DNA of 64,000 nucleotides from Micropterix aruncella (GCA_944548615.1 OX155952.1:29227458-29291457), one strand, 5' to 3'. Positions 36,946 through 49,485 are shown, counted from the stretch's first letter. Notes: generated by a model from the sequence alone, not told the origin. Made by a program: numbers and translations.

Positions 36946-39279
36946 GGTAATGAATAACACCGGTACAGAGCCTCCAATTCGAAAATAACACGAATTTTTA
37001 ACGTCTGCAAGATTGCTTACATGAAAATATCTGATCATTATCCAAACACGGAAAGGCAAATAACGGATTTTACAAAATTAATAAATAAAATGGCTTTGAA
37101 TTAAAATTTATTTGAATTTGAAATTCCAACTCAAATATTAGTTATCCATGTTCGAAGTGGTCAGGCTGAAATTGAAAGCAACACAAACCAATTAATACTT
37201 GCCCATTTTAGAGCCGGAAATAATGGAATAATTTAGTTACATATCAATAATACATACTGTCACATGCATTTTACAATGCCCGGCAAAGTGGTTAGTTTTA
37301 TCTGGTAATAGGTTTCCTTATGGCAACTGCTCTTGAAACGACCATTCGGCCAGCCGATCCCGGGTGAATAAGCCGGGCAAAGGATGCCGTGGTCCACGAT
37401 AGATTCGGTTGACACCGAATCACCGCTTCATAAGGGAGAGTACCCAGTCATGAGGTAGATGGTAGCCAGTCAGGAGGTAGGAGGTATCCTGAAGGTTAAT
37501 TCCAGACGGAGATATCCTTCCAAACTGGTAGTCAGGGGGCGAGGCTGCCAGCTGTTTACCTTTCCCGGTGCCTCGCCGTAAGGCGTTAGCCTCTGACAGT
37601 GGCGTAGGTAGACTGTGGATTGTTTTTGTCCCAAATCTTCTGCGCTCACCTCACGGGAGACAGAATGATCAATATCGTTAAAACTTTCTGATGTGACGAG
37701 TTCGCTCGTTGTAGTTGAGAGCTCTAGTTGGTCATAGGTTTCTCGCATTTTCCGTTAGTTCGAATTATGTCGATTGCATGCAATAAGCGTTCATTTTCAC
37801 AATTAAGATCAACAACAATTGTATCGTTAAATGTCTTGAAGATTTTTATTTCTCTGTGGGGAAAAATCATACTTCAAATATAGGATGCTCGTTGCTATTT
37901 TAGAAAATATGTTGCAAGGTGTTTATGTTCATGAAATGAATTTCAATCGATTTCTATAAATAATCGTTTAACTACTTCATGCTGTATCGATCCCACTGAC
38001 TTATATGTGATTGATACAAGAGGTAATATTCTTGTTCAATTCATGCTAGAGATAAGTTCTTTAACAACACGAGCAAACCGAATGGCAAAAATCCTAATAA
38101 TTCTTGCAAATACCTACCAAACAAAACTATAGCAGATCTAACCGCAACTTATGTAACTAACTCACCTGGGAATGCCTGGATTGACTAGCTCGCTCGGCAG
38201 GATCAAAGCAACTAAACGGTGGTCGGTGGACAATGAGGTGCGTCCGACTTAAATCATCTCAATTTGTCGGATACGCCAAATTTATACCTACAGTGACCTT
38301 TCTGTGCGCTTAAGTGAATTTGCTAGCAATCATTGAGTTTATTATGCAAATCGGCGATTAAAATCAGGTTGAGTTTGCTATTCGGGGCAAACGCATAAGG
38401 CATTCAAGGCCGATCGATAATGCTTTTTTTTTTTGCTGATAACAAAGCGATAGTGGAATAATAATTGTGGAAACTGTGATAATAACTACAGTGCAATCGT
38501 GCGACATAATGAAAAGAGAGCTTTAAAGCAGAGTATTATTCCAGTATTATCCTAAATTCTGGAGGCGGGTATGTGTAACCGCCTCCAGCAATGTTTTGAG
38601 AAGTATGACCTCCTCTGCGATGTATGTTTGCCTATCGCAGTGGCCGGTCGACTGGATCTGCAGCGCGCGTTTTTGTTTTTTGTTTGTTTGTTTATACTCT
38701 TTATTGTGAAATTTCACAATGGGCGGGTTTATTGTCAAATGGTAGCGAACGGTTTCGTGCAGCTTTAGCTATTAGATCTTGTATTCTTGGATCGGTCCAA
38801 CTCACAATACAACTCCTATATTCAGAAGCCTCCTCATGTGAAAGGCTACCCTGGGTAAGACTCTCGCGTCTCAGGTCTCACGGCTAGTGGATCGGTTTCT
38901 GCTGGGGGATTGCCTCCCGGCGCTACTGGTCGGTTTGCGCACCGTTCGGCGACGCCAATCGGTTGTGCAATCTGACTAATTGCTGAAGTAGTCTGGAGAC
39001 TATGGAAATATACTTTCTCCTAAGCAGCGGGGATGGATGTTGACCTGTCGTCAACCACTCTTGGAATGACCAAATGGCTACCTGTTCCTGAATTCAGAGC
39101 TGGGCAAAATATGACATTGGTCCGCGATAGATTCAAACCGAATCACCGCTGAATATATGGCAGGTAGAGGTCGCGCAAGCGACTTCGTACGCGTAACCAG
39201 TCGGGAAGTTAAAGGTATCCTGATGGTTAATTCCAGACGGAGATATCCTTCCAAAACTGAGACAGGGGGCGACGCTTCC
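36946..39279 (+). repeat. 2,334-bp tandem duplication, copy 2
   Basis: Second copy of the unit described at 34,612. The junction with copy 1 is cgacgcttcc|ggtaatgaat. At the right end the sequence leaves the unit at cgacgcttcc|cgctggct (39,279/39,280). Only one or two C residues of microhomology are seen at the breakpoint. Confidence 0.92.
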
Positions 39280-39289
39280 CGCTGGCTAT

Positions 39290-39790
39290 AATACCTTTTT
39301 TTTATTTTTTTTTATTTAATAACCATATTTTTAAATACAGCTTTGTATAAAATCCAGCCAAGCCTAAGGCTTACCTGCTGGAGATTATGATAGGGTGACT
39401 TTTAGTGCAACTTTAGTGGTCATTTTGACCATATTATAATATATCTGCTGCATTATCTGCTACATTAGTAAGGATTAGTCGGTACAGAAAGCCACCCCCT
39501 TAATAATAATTACATAAAAAGATACGTACTTAATGCTAATAAAATAAAATATGACTCTTATTCGTATCATTTACACTTGTGTTTCACTTTCACTTATTTT
39601 AAAGCTAACTATTTTTAATAATTTTTTTTTGTTTTTTTTGTACATTTTTTAAAGGTTTTTAAATTTAGAGGAATTTGTTGAATAAATGAGGGATTATCCA
39701 ATTCAATCTTCTTTTGCCATAAAGGTTGCGAAAAGGAGGGACGAGTAGCCGTTCATTTTGTATCTGTCTAGTGCTGTGTTTATGTTGGAC
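39290..39790. other. T-rich block, LINE-tail-like
   Basis: Begins with long T runs (tttttttttattttttttt) followed by taaccatatttttaaatac, which resembles a reversed LINE 3' UTR. No protein recognised. Confidence 0.35.
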
Positions 39791-39794
39791 ATAA

Positions 39795-39968
39795 ATTCCC
39801 AGTGCTCGCCGTAAGGCGTTGGCCTCTGTCGGGCATGCTGGCTTAGCTAGACGTTAGATTTGTATTGTCTCTAAGTCATCTACGCTCACCTCACGTGAGA
39901 TAGAACGATCACTATCGTTAAAACTTCCCGAGGTGATGGGTTCGCCCGTTGTAGTTGACAATCCTAGT
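39795..39968 (-). mobile_element. Family B 5'-end fragment
   Basis: Contains cgccgtaaggcgttggcctc, ctacgctcacctcacg, a cactatcgttaaaacttcc block and gttcgcccgttgtagttgac, ending at the 5' terminus near 39,968. Confidence 0.65.
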
Positions 39969-39999
39969 TATTGTCATAGGACAATCTTTTCCAACCAAC

Positions 40000-40176
40000 C
40001 CTTGTTTTTATGTATGTATGCGTGTAACATGTGTAAGTGTGTGTCTTATTATTGCATTCGATCGACAGAATTAAAATGCAATTTTATCCCAACGGAAAAT
40101 GGTAACCTAGCCGGGAATCGAACCCGGGACCTTACAAAGTAGGATCAGGCGACCAAACCACTATGCCACCAGGCTG
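40000..40176 (-). repeat. tRNA-derived SINE, copy 3
   Basis: The minus strand carries the tRNA-like head (ggcatagtggtttggtcgcc, then the B-box gggttcgattcccggc) and the shared body down to gttacacgcatacatac. The 3' tail is truncated. Confidence 0.75.
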
Positions 40177-40184
40177 TGTTCGTG

Positions 40185-41035
40185 CTTACCGTGGAAAACT
40201 TCCGCGGCAATCGCGTAGGTCTCCTCTTTTTGGGACTGTCGCGTGCATTTGACCTTGTAGTCCACTCCCTGCTTATTCTCAAGCTCGGGCACTACAGTTT
40301 AGACGCAACTCTTTGGAGCAACTACGAAGCTTAAAATTCCTATTGAACAGGGTCCATGCTACCTTTATTGAATTAAATGCAAATATTCGGTTCTCGGATT
40401 GTTTTGTTTTAGTATTCGTCAATGATCTTTCTGTCTCGCAAAGGGGATGCATCTTCATGTACGCTGGTGACACTAGCATTATCGTCGAAGCTAACATTAT
40501 AGGCGACGCTGGAAGTTTCCATTTCTCCTGGTCGCAGATGATCTGAATAGATAGTTTTTCTCGAATGGTTTGTTCATTAATTTGAAAAAAATGTTCGTGA
40601 TGCAATTGAAACTGCGTACTTAGTGCTTGATAATTAAAGGCCGTATGCGATGGCTTTCCGATTCCGCCAGTGATACATGTAGGTTTACTGGGGTGTGTAA
40701 GCCCCAGCAAACTTACTTTTATCACCAGCAAAATTTTAATTTACAGGGTTTTGCATATGTCCATTCGCGCCTCTCCTATGGGGTATAGCTGTGGATGCGT
40801 GCCGCTGATCCTTTACGTATATTTATGATACGTCCTGCGTCCGACTCGATACTCACGCTATGGGGTTCGAAGTATTGACCATTCCTTGCATGTATTCACA
40901 TCATGGAGGTGACAAGATTCGTCTTTAAAACGGTGACGTCTAAAAAAGAGGGGATAATGCACTTCGTCCCGTAAGCCATTATTAGTTTAGGAACCCAGCA
41001 CTGTCGGTTTGTGTTATTGGGCCAAACATATACAA
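40185..41035 (+). mobile_element. Decayed LINE reverse transcriptase fragment
   Basis: Palm motifs can be followed across several frames: GLLFLGLSRAFDLV, HSLLILKLGHYSLDATLWS, LVFVNDLSVS, MYAGDTSIIVEAN (a YADD box mutated to YAGD), and further on YVHSRLSYG. It is older than the 9.1-kb fragment and fully inactive. Sequence at 40,680-41,035 is the decayed continuation. Confidence 0.65.
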
Positions 41036-41039
41036 TAAA

Positions 41040-42015
41040 CTGCTTACTGATAATAAACTGTTACTGTTAATTTAATAACTGACGCTTTACTGCTAATTTA
41101 ATTACTAAATTTCTCTACCTTTCGCTACCTTTGAAAGTTGGTGATTTTTCTCTACCTTTGAAAGTTGGTGGGAAAAAAAATATACCGTGTTTTATTACTT
41201 CATTTTAACTAGAACTACGAAGTACGAAACTGATAAAATTAAAAAATACCCACTTAATATTATTACAAAACTATCATTTTTTGCATATCTACATATTTAA
41301 ATCAATTACTTAATGTATTATAAAAAATATATACATACATTTCCAGAAGGATTCTCAACTTAATTTGCACTGCAAAATCATTGATCACTGTTGAGACATT
41401 ATTTTTTTCGGCTTCCTTAGCTTGCTAACAGAGTTGGATGGAACGTCGATCACAGACCGAATTTCCATGTTGGGCACCCAATCTACCGTGGGCCCCGGTG
41501 CGCCGCACCGGCTGCACCGGCTTAGTTACGCCACTGGATTATATTCTAGTAATGTAGTAAATGGATATATACATTACATTAGATTAGATTAGACAGGTTA
41601 TTAGATTATCAAGTTATTAGGTCCATTAGATAAGACAATAAGTGGCATCGTCCGATGACCTATTTATAGATTCGATTGTGAAACTGGCGTGTCTTTAAAC
41701 TATAGATAAATGTTGACGCTACCAATTGACCATGTATATTTTATTGTTGATTTCTTATTTTAGGTATTTCAATCTAGAGATTATTTTAATTAAGTATCTG
41801 TCATTAGCTTTATTCGATTGGATTAATTCTAATTATGACCATTTGATTCCACTAGACCTTTTAATTTAATTTAATATACTACTTTTAAGTAGTTATTCAA
41901 CGAAATTAAGAAAAAAACTGACTGCGTAACTACAAATACATAATTCGATTGAGGTAGTTTTCCATCTGCTAATAGCGACTGCCCATACATACATATGTAT
42001 CGTCGCTCTATATTG
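41040..42015. other. AT-rich spacer, nothing recognised
   Basis: A phrase ctacctttgaaagttggtg is duplicated at about 41,117-41,171. No gene. Confidence 0.35.
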
Positions 42016-42020
42016 CCCTG

Positions 42021-42129
42021 GCCACACTAACGGAAAATGTCGTTAATTATCGCGTTAATTTAGGTGTGGCCGCAACAAAAACGCCCATCATCGCCATTAT
42101 TAACGGCATTTCCCGTTAGTGTGGCCCGG
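42021..42129. mobile_element. MITE with ~28-bp terminal inverted repeats
   Basis: The left end ggccacactaacggaaaatg and the right end (reverse complement ggccacactaacgggaaatg) pair over about 28 bp with two mismatches. The element is ~109 bp with a non-coding centre. A clear target-site duplication was not resolved, so the superfamily is not assigned. Confidence 0.8.
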
Positions 42130-42234
42130 GCGTATGTGAGACCTCGTACACGCCACAAGCAAACTTTTCAGGGTCTGGAAAAAACTGAATAACTTCGTTC
42201 AAGAGATATTTTTTTTAGTTGTGTAAATGTTCAA

Positions 42235-42990
42235 AGTTCAAAGTTTATTTATTCCAAAAAACCCGGTAAGGGTATAGAACTTACAATTAATAAATACATT
42301 TTTTATATTATTCATATTTTAAACATATCATATATCTGGCAAAAATTAAATTAAATCAAGTTAGAAATCTGAAAGTCAATAAACTATACAAAATCAACCA
42401 TTACATTGTCTAAATATTAAAAAGATCATTTAGAAATATCAAAAATAGAAATACCAAATCCAAAAATAAAAGAGTATAAATCTTTAAATAAAGAAAACAA
42501 TAAAAATAATAATAATCAAGGCGTCCAATTTGGAAAGCATCAAATAATAATCAGAGTAAAAATATAAAAATAAAAGCAATAATTCCTAAATCATGTTACA
42601 TAATCAGTGAGTAAATTGTCTATAAAATGAAGTGTTCAGAATAGGATTAAAATGGAAGGTAAAAAAAGAAAAAATAAAATAAAATAAGAAATAAATAAAA
42701 TAAACAAGTAGTCAATTGTGAATGTAAAATTTTAAAAGTCCGTGCCTTATAAACATTTTTGCAGTAAAAATTCCTTGGTAAGTTTTTTGAATAGTGTATA
42801 TGTTTGTATATTTTTTAATTCATCTGGTAACCTGTTATAAAATGTTATGCTTCTGTATTGAGTTGTCCTTTGAAATTGTGATGTTGCAGGTATAGAATTA
42901 TGAGTATACATCGATTTGTGCCTTGTATTGTGGGAATGTATGTGGGCAAGAGTTTGGTGCTTTTTGAAATGGGACAAGATTAAAAAAAAA
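42235..42990 (-). mobile_element. LINE 3' end (C-terminal peptide and 3' UTR)
   Basis: The minus-strand frame (42,977 to 42,747) reads HIHSHNTRHKSMYTHNSIPA, YRSITFYNRLPDELKNI and a FKKLTKEFLLQKCL end. This is the typical last stretch of CR1/jockey-like LINE proteins. The 3' UTR is T-rich on the sense strand (very A-rich as written, 42,300-42,720) and ends near 42,235 at a tttatttattcc motif. Upstream domains are missing. Confidence 0.7.
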
Positions 42991-43009
42991 GTTTACTTGT
43001 ACTAACGGT

Positions 43010-43470
43010 TAAAACTGTCAACGAGTTTTGTTTTTTGCAAGGAATTATTACTAACCATATAGGAGGTATCACCTGATAAAATCACCAACTAATGCCTACG
43101 ATATGCTACTGCAATGAGAACTACAAAAAAACTAAGCAATTTGAGCCATCGGGACTTGGACAGAACGATCCGGAGCGTGATGTTACATCAATGACAATAA
43201 AAAAACGCAAATTTGAATTTTGTGAGACGCGATTACGAGGTCCCACATATAGATCGACGGTATGTATTGACGGTCTACATGTAAAACCCTTCAAGTGCAA
43301 AAGTTTGTTTTGCGATAAAATCTATTATTGTGGCAAATATGTAAAAATAAACGTGTTACTCTCGTTATAAATATATCAATGCACTACGTCATTAAAAATT
43401 CGGTTGTGTCACTCCAAGACATTCCTGTCAAGTAGCCAGGAACTTAATTCATCTGAATATTAATATCATA
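43010..43470. other. Spacer, no recognised gene
   Basis: A 92-codon frame at 43,092-43,370 contains CYCNENYKKTKQ and several cysteines, but no known domain was identified. Confidence 0.3.
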
Positions 43471-43559
43471 AATCCTACCACAACCCCCCTACCCCCAACC
43501 TAGCGCCACCCTTTAACCCTCGAAAACCGAAATCGACTTTTTTTACTTTTTCGACTTTT

Positions 43560-43740
43560 TTAATTTTGTGTCTGCTGTTGACCGTTGAGGAGTTCCCTCT
43601 TCGGGAGCCAACCCAGGGTACATCAGCCATGTCATAGTGAAACTTGGAAGTTGCTATCATAAATGAATGCGTATACAAAATTATGGGTCTCTACTGTTGA
43701 CCGTTGAAGAGTTCTCTTGTCGGGAGCCAACCCTGGGTGG
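43560..43740 (+). repeat. ~115-bp tandem monomer repeat, first cluster
   Basis: Two units, each with gctgttgaccgttga, a ggagttccctc-type phrase and tcgggagccaaccc. Related units form the array at 44.93-45.30 kb. Confidence 0.6.
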
Positions 43741-43890
43741 ACGGATTTCAACCAAAATCATCTCATGGCAAGGCCAAATGATGCCTGCATGCCAAATTTC
43801 AGCTCAATCGGATGAAGCGTTTCGGCGCTATCGTCGGAGAATGCACACAGAAGTGCGTCCACAATACTTTCCTTGACAGGAAAGTAAAAA
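43740..43890 (-). repeat. Repeat A, reversed fragment
   Basis: Contains atgatgcctgcatgccaaat, tcggatgaagcgtttcgg and cacaatactttccttgac, the reverse of the left part of the 13.7-kb copy. It directly abuts the tandem monomers. Confidence 0.6.
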
Positions 43891-43894
43891 AGGG

Positions 43895-44925
43895 GGCAAG
43901 TTTGTTAAGATTTCTCTATTAATTTCAAAACCTTAGGTTTTTGCATATAATGAGGCACTGCATATAATGGGTTTTACTTGTTTACAATAATTTCATTAAA
44001 TTTATATAAATTCTGCTATTTCCTTAGTAAGTGCTAAAGGGTTCAGTACGTTATATTTATTTCTTTTAGAGGAGTGATACTGGCCTTAAAGGATCTTATC
44101 GTAGGTTGTCCCGATTATATGATACATATACAAGCTGTAGCCGCGGCTCCACCCGCATCAAAGTTCTACCAACAGCATTCTATTTTCTGTCAGTTTGTCA
44201 GTAAATAGTAAGTTGCTTATAAGTAGTCGGTGGGGTAGTACTTCATCGTTGTTATTATATAGTGCTACAAACCTTTGTGAAACTTGGACATTTCGAGAAT
44301 GTTTTAATTACAAATTCATGCAAGTTTATTGGACTATTCCGGTTCCCCAAATATGCATTCAATGGCTTCCACGTGCCTAGCCACCTGACTATTCCCCATA
44401 TTCACAACCTCAAAGTCACAAACAAGACCGACTAATAAGAGCACTTGCTTGTTTCTGCATTTATTCGGAAAATTCATGAAAAAAAACATTAGATACATCT
44501 AAAAGCTCTTATGTATTCTTAATGGTTTTAGAAGAAACATTTTTATTGATTTTGTCCGAAATCTATTATCAAAAATTATGTATTTAACGGGTATTTGATC
44601 GAGGTATCTTTGTAACAATGAGACAAGTGTTATTTTTACCTGTTTAAAGAGCTTAAAAAGGCGTATTTTTATGTAATTGTTCACATTAGTGTAACTTAGT
44701 GGATTGCACCTTTATACAGACGTAATTTGTTGTAGAAGTTGGAACCCTTTGTATGTAGAAATTGCCTTTTTAATGTAGGTATATAATGTAATATATTGTA
44801 TATTATATAGATAGTAAAATATACCTAATTTGCACAATTTGGCACCTTACACCGTTATCATTGAGGGATAGAATAGTCAATAATAGACAACATTTAAAAA
44901 AAAAAACGACTCCAAAATTGTTTAG
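43895..44925. other. AT-rich spacer, nothing recognised
   Basis: No supported gene or repeat. Confidence 0.35.
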
Positions 44926-45590
44926 CGGCCATGTCATGTGATACTTAAATGATACGGTCATATAATAATGCCAGGTGATACTTAAAACGGGCTATCATAG
45001 TTGAATGTCTGTGTCATCATTTTGTGACTCCCTCGTTGGAAGCCAACCCTGGGTGCCGCAGTCCCTGGTGAAACTTAGAACGGGCTCTCGTAATTGAATA
45101 CATATATAAAATGTTGTGTCTGTGCTGTTGACCGTTGAGCAGTTCTCTCGTCGGGAGCCAACCCTGGGTGCAGACGCCATGTCATGATAAAACTTAGAAC
45201 GGGCTATCATAACTGAATGAGTATACAAAATTTGGGGTCTGTGCTGTTGACCGTTTAGGAGTTCCCTCGTCGGGAGCCAACCCAGGGTGTAGAATCAGGT
45301 CATGCTTACCATAAAAATAAATGTACTGTCATCGGAATTAAACCAACATGTAAATTTTCAATTTCATATGATAATATTTGAGAAGTTCCCTCAATTCCTC
45401 ATGGATCCCATCATCAGAACATGATTTTGATAAAAATAGGATCAATCTGTAAGTAGGTATATTCTATCGAATGAAAATCGAATTTTTCAAATCGGTTCAT
45501 AAATAGCAGAGCTCTGAGGTAACAAACATTAAAAAAAGGATACAACCGAATTGATAACCTCCTCCTTTTTTGAAGTCGGTTAAAAAATAA
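44925..45590 (+). repeat. ~115-119-bp tandem monomer array with repeat 3' tail
   Basis: Three units with tcgggagccaaccctgggtg-type cores near 45,036, 45,151 and 45,270 (spacing 115 and 119). They are followed by a tail ending in gaattgataacctcctcctt and gaagtcggttaaaaaa, a phrase I recognise from lepidopteran interspersed repeats. Confidence 0.65.
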
Positions 45591-45998
45591 GATATCATTA
45601 GGATATAGTAAAATTAGAAGGTTTATCGTTCAACTGTTCGCTTACCCCTTTCCCATCTCTCGGTAACTAGAAGTTTTCTCGTCGATTTCTTTTGTTGGAC
45701 GGTCCAAAGACCATGACATGGCATCCGCAGGCATGACGCGCGTGGAATTAATCATTTCTTCTTTGGCTTCCCTTCATCTTATCGCCGATCCAATCATAAC
45801 AACTTTGGCCGAATACCCCCGCGTTGATATGCTGAAGTTTCCTATTTATTCTTATATTTTCAATATCTAGATTAAATCACGACTCTAGCTGCATTTTCCG
45901 ACGATTGGATATAATACTAATAATAATTAAATGTAATAATAATAATCAATACCTATACTTATATGTAAATATCAGCTGTTTGTTTTGTACTTGTCTCA

Positions 45999-46515
45999 AA
46001 ACATGCCCTTTATAAAGTTGTAGGTTTAGAAAACATACTGAACTTCTTCTGATATTTTGTCCATTATAAATAGCGTATTATGAGACAAATTGATAATTTA
46101 CCGTATGTTTTTATTATTTTATTCCAGACAATATTTGTTATATTTTTTTTCCATGTAATTGTTTTTCAGAATTTACTGTAAACTTATTTCTAAAATTTTT
46201 ATTTTTTTGTTTTGATAATTTTTAAGGATATTAATTTTTGTACTGATATTTGTAAATCATGAGATAAACGGCGCCATACGCAATTATTAATTAATCTTGC
46301 GGAGTACGCATAAAATATTATACTCTAATTAGTAATAATGTAAAAATATTAGCGATAACCGTGTATTATTAGAGTATTGTTTGTATACCTATTATACTAA
46401 ATAAAAATAAAAAATTCAAAATGTATCAAAGTTACTGGAAGGAGAAATTTTGCTAAACATGCCCTTTATAAAGTTGTAGGTTTAGAAAACATAGTGAACT
46501 TTTTCTGATATTTTG
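45999..46515 (+). repeat. 61-bp direct repeats 456 bp apart
   Basis: 45,999-46,059 and 46,455-46,515 share aaacatgccctttataaag through gatattttg with two mismatches. Between them is AT-rich sequence. They could flank a small insertion or be remnants of terminal repeats. Confidence 0.75.
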
Positions 46516-46779
46516 GTAATCTTTTAACTTTTTAGAATAATTAACTTTTTTTACTTAGCTACTGCTTGTTATTAATATTCAATCGAAGTTAATGCCGAAA
46601 AAGGTAGAAGTCTGATATTACACATCAAACCTGGTTTTGATTCCAAGTAATAATTTGTATTAGGTAGGTATTTTAATTAGGTTTAATATGTCTTTAGTAT
46701 TAATATTCTTGTCACCAATAATTCTTGTCAACTAATTTAACATCAGTAGCCATCAAGAGATTCTTGACTAGAGTGAAGC

Positions 46780-47405
46780 TCCCAAAGCAATTTTATTCTG
46801 ATTACAGATCCAACTTAAGATCAGCTGACAAAGAATTAAAATAAGCTCTCAAAAACATGAATCGAGAGGGGTTAGAAAAATGGCTATTCAAAATATAGAT
46901 TGGAAATGTATGCCACTAAGTTTACCATTTATTGGTGGATACTGGGAGCGCCTTGTGAAATCATTAAAAGAAAGTGTTCTTAGGAAGAAATCCCTAATGC
47001 GGAAACCGGAAATACTGTTAGTCAGCTGTTAACTTTTGTATCATTAGACTACAAAAACGCTGAAAGTCTAACATTAAACCATTTTTAATTAGCTTTTCTG
47101 TAGGAGTTCCAATGTCGGATTCGTAAACGTCGAAGATATCAATTTACAAAAGCAATGGCACATTACGCAGGATTTAAGCGAATCCTTTTGGAAGCGATGA
47201 CTTCGAGAGTAGGTATTTGCCAACCTTGATAAAAAGATCTTAACAGTTTGAGGAACAGCAGCCTGTGAAGATAAAAATGGTTTTGATAGCTGGCGCTGAT
47301 AGCCTAAACGTGTCATTGTGGAGGTGTTGCTGGGACAAGATGGATATGTTCGAGTGAAGCCAAACTATGAAAGAATTTACATAAGTGTCCGTTACAACGC
47401 CACTT
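46780..47405 (+). mobile_element. BEL/Pao-like LTR retrotransposon integrase remnant
   Basis: Decayed plus-strand frames read MAIQNIDWKCMPLSLPFIGG, YWERLVKSLKESVLRK (BEL integrases have WxxxPPxxPHxGGxWERxVxxxK), later LSESFWKR (usual FWxRWxxEYL), and near 47,310-47,370 VIVEVLLGQDGYVRVKPNYE (the chromodomain-like/IN C-terminal GxDGxVRxA). Stops and frameshifts are frequent. No LTRs were identified. Confidence 0.7.
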
Positions 47406-47409
47406 AGGG

Positions 47410-48910
47410 GAAAAACGCCCAGACATGACTAGGTTATTTAATTTGATTTTTTAGATTGGAATTTTGTTCCTTATAAGAAGAAGAAAAAAATATTGTGTCA
47501 AATAAGTTTCTTAGAAGAATGTATCGAAATAATGTGTGAAAATGAATACAGCAATTATTAGAGAGATGAGGTATGCAGTCTCCTGAAGAACGATACAGCG
47601 ATGTGAGTATATATAAACTAAAGGAAGTTTTCAGCATCAAAAACTGGAATGCTCCGGTATATCAAAGTAAACAAATAACAACGAAACAAACACGTCATCG
47701 CCAATAAGCATACAATTTTCACGCATGTGTGGGTAGTACCTACCTAAGTAGTTACAAAGCCAATTGGTTTAAATTGTTATGTGCCTATGAGTTATATGAG
47801 TTAACTAAACTAAACTGTAATAATCTTCGTTCCTGTGGAATATTATCAAACACTGTGTAGGTTGTAATAGACCTCCGACCTCCTATATTTCACTTATATA
47901 CAAATGTAGAACACATAACCGAACTTCCAATAGAAAATTCCAATTGGAATTTTGTTTTGACAAATTTTCAAGACACGCTTTAATTTTATTTAAGGATTAT
48001 AACAATTTTAAGGATTGTTATGGTAGAATAATTCAATATTCACTTTCCTACTGTTTTAATGTTTAGTTATCGCCGGCATTACTTATATTATTATGTATAC
48101 ATAGGTACATACATATATGATTTGTCATGTATATAACATTAATATTGGGTCCTTACCTATAAAGAAAATTTATGGCCCAATACTTTGTATTAAAAATATA
48201 TATTTAATTAATAGAAATATTGACCCCTATTATCTATGCAGATTTGTTATTTTAATGGGAGTTGCTTAACCACCCTAACTTTGGGTTATTATTCAAAAAG
48301 TAGGTAAATACTTGTTTTTTTAAACAATACTTGTTTAAAATATTCCAGACGAAATGTATAGCGGTTTATATAAATGGTTTTTATATAGCGGTTTTATATA
48401 AATTTTTTAATATATATTTTTTCATATATTTTATTGAAATTTTTCTATATGATAATATGGCGGACGTATCTCGTACGTTCGTATAGGTAGGGAGGTTAAT
48501 TCCTCTTCTGTAAAACTCTCGTGGACCGGAACTAATGAATGGTTTGAAGGGGTTTTTCACCGACTGTTCAAAGTTGATTTTTTCCCCTTCTAAAAAGTAT
48601 CTAAATTCTGAAAAAAATAAACTATCGGAGCAAGGTCTGGCAAGTACAAAAGTCTCCAACTGCAACTCCTGCAACTTTGCGACTGTTTGCAGTGAAATAT
48701 GTGGTTATACGTTGTAATGCAGAAGCAGTGGCGATGAGCGATTGACCAGGCTCGGTTATTTAATCACGAGCTTCGCCATCATTGTTTGCAGTTCTTGACA
48801 GTACACATTTACGGTAACTGTACATATATCCAGACTGAAAGACGCTGTAATAGAAAACACCGGAACGGCAATTTGGTATTTAGGTTTCAATACATAATAA
48901 TTAGGCGCTT
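47410..48910. other. AT-rich spacer, nothing recognised
   Basis: The 97-codon frame 48,381-48,674 (-) has no recognisable motif. Confidence 0.35.
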
Positions 48911-48914
48911 TAGG

Positions 48915-49485
48915 GTTAAAATAGATTAATAGATGGCATTCTAATCTCATTATATTATTTCTGTCATGTAACCAGCCTACATAAAAATGCGATAGATGAC
49001 ACTAATAATGTAATGTTATTATTGTTATATTTTTTTAAATAATGGGTTTTTATTATCAAACAGTCCTTTATACAAAAACATTTATTATTAATGTTATTAT
49101 CCCCTAGAGCCCCAATTGGCCGATACTGGCCACAACACGATTCAGCGTGACGGCCCCGTTTTAATTATATTTTAATTTAATTTATTATGTTTTATTATGT
49201 TTATATGTTTTATTTTAATTATGGGAACAGTGGTTTGGCAGTAATTAATGTGTTGGTGAGACAGTGTCATAATTCAATTTTTTTACTAATTTTTACTAAA
49301 AATTTTTGGGACATCAACTTGTCAATCGGCTGAGGGGCCGAGGCCTGAAGGGTTAAAGATGCCTAAATAAATTGCTATTAGTTTCGTCGGACAATGCTAT
49401 CAACGCTAACTGCATGTCGCCGGCGCAGGGGAATTGCCAAAACGTACTATGGCATTCAGCAACCTAATACCCTGTATAATCAATT
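48915..49485 (+). repeat. Repeat C, copy 2, with internal insertion
   Basis: The left part (taatagatggcattct… to about 49,095) and the right part (gcctaaataaattgctatta… to ccctgtataatcaatt) match the 26.1-kb copy. About 260 bp of unrelated sequence (49,100-49,360, from cccctagagccccaattggc to ggggccgaggcctgaagggt) interrupts it. Confidence 0.6.

Noticed and set aside
45999..46515. LTR pair of a short retrotransposon
   Set aside because: The repeats lack TG…CA ends and a primer-binding site, and they do not enclose the integrase remnant.
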